Part shown: piece after piece, positions 59,266 to 64,000 of the stretch
How positions within the stretch are numbered: the stretch's first letter is position 1
Layout: every line of letters starts with the position of its first letter
Assembly (NCBI GenBank): GCA_022747635.1
Contig: JAKTNV010000262.1
Location: forward strand, 186,001-250,000
Origin: Hetaerina americana
Lineage: Eukaryota > Arthropoda > Insecta > Odonata > Calopterygidae
Length of the DNA stretch: 64,000 nt
Direction: 5' to 3'
The notes under the pieces: generated by a model
Told to the model about the DNA's origin: nothing
What the model saw: only the letters and a program-made list of their open reading frames with translations
Database searches by the model: none
Translations under genes and position numbers: made by a program

Positions 59266-59539
59266 ACTGAGTTGAAGGGTAAAGATTGGGATCACTGTAT
59301 AGTTTTAAGGGGGCGCCCTAGCGAGGTTTTAGGGAAAGGGTGTAGGAGGGAATGTTATCACTAGCACATGCCGAATAGGGGGGGGGTTGGATTGTCCCGC
59401 AGCGGTGAACCTTCCCTCCTCGTCCGTGAGGAAAGGGGTGGGGACTCGGGGTTTCCCACTTGTCCGGGAAAGCATGGTCTCCGTCTGCAGAGGGGGGGGG
59501 GGGAAAGGAAGGAAATATCCAATGAGAAGGGGCAAGGGA

Positions 59540-61987
59540 TCACTGGTCACATGTACGTCTTGGGAAGGTGATGGAGAGGAGGGGGGAGGGTGAAGATAAA
59601 AATTGGACTTCGTTGATCAGCTCCAAGTCCTTGCGATGTAAGATTTCCAGCTGTTCCATGGCATCCAGCTTCCTTCCTTTTTCCAAATTGTGAAGCACTT
59701 TGAATTCGAAATTGCTGAAATGGTTAGAATCGAGAAGATGTTTGGCAAATAAAGAGTTGGTATGACCTGTTATGTAGCCTTTCCTATGTTCCCCGATACG
59801 TGTCGAAAAACTCCTGCCAGTCTGACCAATGTAAATGGCCCCACAATCACACCGAATTTCATATACACCACTTTTGGTGTTGCAGTCTATAGGATCTTTG
59901 TTTGAGCATAGGGCTTTATATAGAGTATTGGGGGTATAAAAAGAAATGCGGAATTTGTCTTTGGGAAACCTGTTCGCGATTTTATATGACACAGAGTTAT
60001 GGAATGGAAGTTTGCACCATTTGCGCTCAGAGACTGTAGTGACTGCAAGGGAGATGTTTAATTTCAGGGTCTGTTTCTTAAGTTTTTTCTTCAGTATATT
60101 ATCAATTATGCGGACATGGTAACCGTTCTTAAAGGCTATGTGCTTGATCGTATTGAGCTCTCGTTCGAAGTTGGATTTGGACAAGGGGATACTGATTAAT
60201 CTGTGGATCATGGAATTGAAGCTGGCTAGTTTGTGGGTGAAGGGATGGCAGGAGTCTGAGGGTATCACTTGGTCTGTATACGTGGGTTTCCGAAATATTG
60301 AAAAATGATGTGTGCTTCTTTTTATTTCAATAGTGAGATCCAGGAAATTGATTTTATGGTCCACTGCCGATTCCATGGTGAAAGTTATAGATGGGTGGAT
60401 GGAGTTTATGAAATGTAAGAAAAGGTCTAACTGTCTATCACTGCCTGTCCAGCAGCATAAGATATCGTCCACATATCTAAACCAGTATAAAATGTTATTC
60501 TTGAATCTATTTTCACTTAGGATCTTGTCCTCTAAATTATCCATAAAAACTTCTGCGAGGAGAGGGGAAAGGGGTGACCCCATAGCCAGACCATCCTTTT
60601 GTTTATAGTAGGTGCCACAGAATAAAAAATAATTTTGGTCTACACAAATTTTGAGAAGTGAACTTAATTCATTAATGTGGTGTTGGTTCACATTAGCGTT
60701 GATTAATATATTTTCAGCGTAAATTAAAGTTTCATGCGTCGGAATGGAAGTAAAGAGACTACACACGTCAAACGATACTAGCTTAGCGTTGGGTGGTAAG
60801 GTGAAGGGCAGAAGACGTTCAGTTAAGGAAATGGAGTTTTCTATTGAGAATCTGGGTTTGAAGCCTGAGAGTTGTCGATAGATCGAGTTTAATTTTGCTG
60901 CTAATTTTTGCACTGGAGCACTGACACTAGATACGACTGGTCTAATGGGCACGTCTTTTTTATGTAGTTTAGGTAGACCATAAAGTCTTGGGGGTAAAGG
61001 GTTCATGGTGGTTAAGAAGAATTTTTCTTTATCGTTGAATATGTGGACGCAGGAAGCGATGGCCTCTTTGACACGCTTTTGATAATTGGGAGTAGGATCT
61101 TTCGGGAGTACATCAAAGGCGTTGGCGGATATGAACTTTAGGCACTTACTGGTATAATCGTCCCTATCTAGGATGACAGTGCAGTTTCCCTTGTCAGCTT
61201 TACTGAGCACTAGTTGGTTTTCTGCCTTCAAATCTCGGAGTGACTTTAAGATCACACCTTCGGATGATCTTCGGGCAGGGATGGAGTGGTTCTTTATGTC
61301 TGTTATTATGGTATCGGCGACCAGATGCTTGATACCACGGGGTTGATTGGATAGAGCAACTTCGCAGTCCGTTGCCAAGTTTTTATAACCTTTGGAAGAA
61401 ATCGGGATGGCCGGTGCAAATTTCAGTCCCTTATTAAGGAGTGAAAGAACGTCAGGGGAAATTTCACACTTGGATAGATTTACAACTCTCGTGGCGAATT
61501 GGTGTTCACAATGAATTTGGGGGGATGGATCACTGACGGAAGACTCTTGGCTAACACTAGTGAGCCGAAGGAGCTTATGGTTAATCACTGCACGTTTTTT
61601 ATCAGCAACTGCCACTGCGAGGGACCTCACACGATCATCGAGGACACTAAATTCGACGGGATGCAGTTTGTGGCTGAGTTCTGCATGGAGGTGGTACAAA
61701 TAGTAATACAAGGAATCCCGTTTCCTGTACCACGTTTTTAGCTCCGTCCGGATCCACACCTTTTCCGCAATGGAGACTGCGCGTTGAGCTGCTGTAGAAG
61801 ATGAGATAGCCTTGATGGATATGTACTTAGGGGTTACTCCGTATTCGATGCACTTGCTATTAAAGTAAATGTTTAAGGACGCTATTCGGCACTGAACGGA
61901 CAATTTGAGAAATAACTTTGCCTGGATTGCCATGCTAGCATTACGAATAAAAAGAGACGTTTCAGGCGTGATATGGTGGAATATCAT
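59540..61987 (-). CDS. Penelope-like element polyprotein (reverse transcriptase + GIY-YIG endonuclease), intact frame
   Basis: An uninterrupted 815-codon frame. Order of visible motifs: an N-terminal region with VVNLSKCEI; LVLSKADKGNCTVILDRDDY; GLPKLHK (337-343) and IRPVVSSVSAPVQKLAAKL; LVSFDVCSLFTSIP (RT motif A, Asp407); LAMGSPLSPLLAEVFMDNLE (motif B); FRYVDDILCCW (motif C, YVDD 505-508); NFLDLTIEI; and a GIY-YIG domain GVYEIRCDCGAIYIG (707-721) followed by RSFSTRIGEHR (Arg730, His734) and a conserved Glu in MEQLEI. RT and nuclease residues are all present, so it may be active. The frame opens inside the upstream pLTR; a second ATG at 61933-61931 (MAIQAKLF) is the likelier start. PLE proteins reverse-transcribe their own RNA, and the nuclease nicks the target. 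Confidence 0.95.
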   Translation of the reverse strand: MIFHHITPETSLFIRNASMAIQAKLFLKLSVQCRIASLNIYFNSKCIEYGVTPKYISIKAISSSTAAQRAVSIAEKVWIRTELKTWYRKRDSLYYYLYHLHAELSHKLHPVEFSVLDDRVRSLAVAVADKKRAVINHKLLRLTSVSQESSVSDPSPQIHCEHQFATRVVNLSKCEISPDVLSLLNKGLKFAPAIPISSKGYKNLATDCEVALSNQPRGIKHLVADTIITDIKNHSIPARRSSEGVILKSLRDLKAENQLVLSKADKGNCTVILDRDDYTSKCLKFISANAFDVLPKDPTPNYQKRVKEAIASCVHIFNDKEKFFLTTMNPLPPRLYGLPKLHKKDVPIRPVVSSVSAPVQKLAAKLNSIYRQLSGFKPRFSIENSISLTERLLPFTLPPNAKLVSFDVCSLFTSIPTHETLIYAENILINANVNQHHINELSSLLKICVDQNYFLFCGTYYKQKDGLAMGSPLSPLLAEVFMDNLEDKILSENRFKNNILYWFRYVDDILCCWTGSDRQLDLFLHFINSIHPSITFTMESAVDHKINFLDLTIEIKRSTHHFSIFRKPTYTDQVIPSDSCHPFTHKLASFNSMIHRLISIPLSKSNFERELNTIKHIAFKNGYHVRIIDNILKKKLKKQTLKLNISLAVTTVSERKWCKLPFHNSVSYKIANRFPKDKFRISFYTPNTLYKALCSNKDPIDCNTKSGVYEIRCDCGAIYIGQTGRSFSTRIGEHRKGYITGHTNSLFAKHLLDSNHFSNFEFKVLHNLEKGRKLDAMEQLEILHRKDLELINEVQFLSSPSPLLSITFPRRTCDQ

Positions 61988-62388
61988 GATTAATTAAAAA
62001 TAGCAATTTTCCACAAAAATAAAATTTAATGCGACCGGTTTCAATGTTACTACATCATCATCAGGTGATAGTTAAACCTCAGAGTCCAGTATATATATGA
62101 TTAAAGGCAAGTAAGGGGAGGGTGGAGGAAAAGAGGGGAAGAGGGGGGAAGGTGGAAGGCAGAATGGGTGACTATGTGAGTGGGGTGGGGGGAAGAGGGT
62201 TGGGGAAGACAAGGTGCAAAGACCCTAGGAGTCCGGAGAGCGCGTCGTGGCCGAATGGAGGGGGGTGTCTCGTTGAGGGTGTCCCACGGTGCGCCGCAAA
62301 GCTCTTCGGGCCGCGGGGGAAGAGGACGGGATCGGGGGTTTTTCCCTATGGTCGTGGTCTGGGAACAAGGTATCAATACACAAATAAG
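61950..62388 (-). repeat. PLE terminal repeat (pLTR), upstream copy
   Basis: Same sequence as 58826-59265. The first codons of the long reading frame lie inside it (61987-61951), so the repeat supplies a possible start codon as well as, presumably, the promoter. Confidence 0.9.
62033..62064 (-). ncRNA. Hammerhead-like motif, family 6, upstream pLTR (candidate)
   Basis: Identical to the copy at 58909-58940. Motifs in both terminal repeats would let a transcript be trimmed at both ends if active. Confidence 0.55.
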
Positions 62389-62390
62389 CA

Positions 62391-63215
62391 GTGGACCATA
62401 AAATCAATTTCCTGGATCTCACTATTGAAATAAAAAGAAGCACACATCATTTTTCAATATTTCGGAAACCCACGTATACAGACCAAGTGATACCCTCAGA
62501 CTCCTGCCATCCCTTCACCCACAAACTAGCCAGCTTCAATTCCATGATCCACAGATTAATCAGTATCCCCTTGTCCAAATCCAACTTCGAACGAGAGCTC
62601 AATACGATCAAGCACATAGCCTTTAAGAACGGTTACCATGTCCGCATAATTGATAATATACTGAAGAAAAAACTTAAGAAACAGACCCTGAAATTAAACA
62701 TCTCCCTTGCAGTCACTACAGTCTCTGAGCGCAAATGGTGCAAACTTCCATTCCATAACTCTGTGTCATATAAAATCGCGAACAGGTTTCCCAAAGACAA
62801 ATTCCGCATTTCTTTTTATACCCCCAATACTCTATATAAAGCCCTATGCTCAAACAAAGATCCTATAGACTGCAACACCAAAAGTGGTGTATATGAAATT
62901 CGGTGTGATTGTGGGGCCATTTACATTGGTCAGACTGGCAGGAGTTTTTCGACACGTATCGGGGAACATAGGAAAGGCTACATAACAGGTCATACCAACT
63001 CTTTATTTGCCAAACATCTTCTCGATTCTAACCATTTCAGCAATTTCGAATTCAAAGTGCTTCACAATTTGGAAAAAGGAAGGAAGCTGGATGCCATGGA
63101 ACAGCTGGAAATCTTACATCGCAAGGACTTGGAGCTGATCAACGAAGTCCAATTTTTATCTTCACCCTCCCCCCTCCTCTCCATCACCTTCCCAAGACGT
63201 ACATGTGACCAGTGA
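62391..63215 (+). pseudogene. PLE inverted copy: 5'-truncated ORF (connector and GIY-YIG domain)
   Basis: It encodes the last 274 residues of the intact protein, from VDHKINFLDLTIEI in the connector after YVDD to the stop. I see no amino-acid difference from residues 542-815 of the intact copy. The RT palm is missing, so it cannot work alone, though the GIY-YIG domain is complete. It is followed by the same 3'UTR, with small length changes in homopolymer runs (about 63250-63260 and 63368-63376). Confidence 0.9.
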
Positions 63216-63814
63216 TCCCTTGCCCCTTCTCATTGGATATTTCCTTCCTTTCCCCCCCCCCCTCTGCAGACGGAGACCATGCTTTCCCGGACAAGTGGGA
63301 AACCCCGAGTCCCCACCCCTTTCCTCACGGACGAGGAGGGAAGGTTCACCGCTGCGGGACAATCCAACCCCCCCCCCTATTCGGCATGTGCTAGTGATAA
63401 CATTCCCTCCTACACCCTTTCCCTAAAACCTCGCTAGGGCGCCCCCTTAAAACTATACAGTGATCCCAATCTTTACCCTTCAACTCAGTGCTTATTTGTG
63501 TATTGATACCTTGTTCCCAGACCACGACCATAGGGAAAAACCCCCGATCCCGTCCTCTTCCCCCGCGGCCCGAAGAGCTTTGCGGCGCACCGTGGGACAC
63601 CCTCAACGAGACACCCCCCTCCATTCGGCCACGACGCGCTCTCCGGACTCCTAGGGTCTTTGCACCTTGTCTTCCCCAACCCTCTTCCCCCCACCCCACT
63701 CACATAGTCACCCATTCTGCCTTCCACCTTCCCCCCTCTTCCCCTCTTTTCCTCCACCCTCCCCTTACTTGCCTTTAATCATATATATACTGGACTCTGA
63801 GGTTTAACTATCAC

Positions 63815-63846
63815 CTGATGATGATGTAGTAACATTGAAACCGGTC
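63815..63846 (+). ncRNA. Hammerhead-like motif, family 6, inverted copy (candidate)
   Basis: CTGATGA (63815-63821), T63822, GATGT/ACATT around AGTA (63823-63836), GAAA (63837-63840), ACCGGT (63840-63845), C63846. Identical to the two minus-strand copies. Confidence 0.55.
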
Positions 63847-63889
63847 GCATTAAATTTTATTTTTGTGGAAAATTGCTATTTTTAATTAA

Positions 63890-63901
63890 TTTGGTAGTAT
63901 G
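63890..63901 (+). repeat. Target-site duplication of the PLE, right copy
   Basis: Identical to 58814-58825. Confidence 0.9.
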
Positions 63902-64000
63902 CATACCAAAACCAGGAAAAGGACCACTTACAGCTGAGAAATATAGACCAATCTCACTCCTCTCTGGTCTCGAGAAAATACTAGAAAGGCTGATCCCGCC
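63902..64000 (+). pseudogene. Jockey-like LINE, right half (continues beyond window)
   Basis: Immediately after the target-site duplication the frame reads VVCIPKPGKGPLTAEKYRPI and SLLSGLEKILERLIP (starting inside the duplication). This is the RT finger block (IPKPGK, YRPISLL, LEKILERL) typical of Jockey-type LINEs. It completes the RT start seen at 58530-58740 and runs off the window. Confidence 0.85.

Larger units (their letters stand above)
58826..63889 (-). mobile_element. Complete Penelope-like element composite (pLTR-ORF-pLTR with inverted copy)
   Basis: In element orientation (minus strand) the order is as follows. First comes an inverted, 5'-truncated copy (62389-63889, plus strand), then an upstream 440-bp repeat (62388-61950), the ORF, a pyrimidine-rich 3'UTR, and the downstream copy of the 440-bp repeat ending at 58826. 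The 12-bp sequence TTTGGTAGTATG flanks both ends (58814-58825 and 63890-63901), a target-site duplication. At the inner junction (about 62388-62391) the two pieces share GCA. The inverted copy lacks the last 37 bases of the element end. Inverted, partly duplicated structures of this kind are typical of Penelope elements. The sequences of the arms are nearly identical, so the insertion is recent. Confidence 0.95.

Overview
The window is arthropod-like nuclear DNA (an insect is the best guess; I cannot name a species). No host protein-coding gene is convincingly visible. What can be read is a mosaic of transposable elements in AT-rich unique DNA with scattered GC-rich or purine-rich patches. Evidence for a eukaryote: non-LTR retrotransposons (RTE/BovB-like, Jockey-like, CR1/L2-like), Penelope-like retroelements (PLEs) with a GIY-YIG nuclease, mariner transposons, tRNA-derived repeats with internal Pol III-type A and B boxes, and long (TA)n microsatellites. 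Prokaryotic gene organisation is absent.

Layout. 1-9.3 kb: no recognisable gene, with GC/G-rich patches near 3.1-3.9 and 8.2-8.9 kb. 9.3-10.3 kb: mariner lacking its catalytic core. 10.3-12.4 kb: nothing recognised. 12.4-17.8 kb: a dense cluster of PLE terminal repeats (several as inverted dimers), two PLE coding fragments, (TA)n tracts and three copies of a tRNA-like repeat. 17.8-20.4 kb: an inverted RTE-like LINE joined to a plus-strand 3' tail. 20.5-22.6 kb: PLE tail, a second tRNA-derived SINE, another tRNA-like repeat, a miniature mariner with perfect 33-bp inverted repeats, and about 400 bp of (TA)n. 22.6-35.4 kb: mostly unrecognised DNA with CR1-like 3' ends (25.1, 33.8 kb), a decayed RTE copy (29.4-31.4 kb) and tRNA-like SINE pieces (34.3-34.6 kb). 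35.4-39.7 kb: tRNA-like repeat, PLE inverted dimer, RTE reverse transcriptase copy, mariner, PLE 3' ends. 39.7-57.8 kb: mostly unrecognised, with a CR1-like C-terminus (45.0-45.6 kb), two rearranged RTE copies (45.8-46.2 and 48.8-49.7 kb) and an unclassified repeat. 57.8-64 kb: a Jockey-like LINE split by a complete, apparently recent PLE insertion.

The best-supported locus is the PLE composite at 58826-63889. It holds an open 815-codon reverse transcriptase/GIY-YIG frame, a 440-bp repeat on both sides of it, and an inverted 5'-truncated copy, all flanked by a 12-bp target-site duplication inside the Jockey-like LINE.

The most interesting signal is a small RNA-like motif repeated across at least six otherwise different PLE terminal sequences and one further locus. 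It reads (C/U)UGANGA-like core, one extra base, a variable hairpin of stable pairing, GAAA, then a tiny self-complementary segment ending in U followed by C or A. This resembles a dimer-type hammerhead ribozyme with one unpaired base before stem II. The hairpin sequence differs between families while the pairing is kept. The motif lies between a polypyrimidine 3'UTR and the element end, and usually borders a (TA)n tract. PLE terminal repeats are known to carry hammerhead ribozymes, so the ribozyme reading is plausible, but self-cleavage is inferred, not shown.
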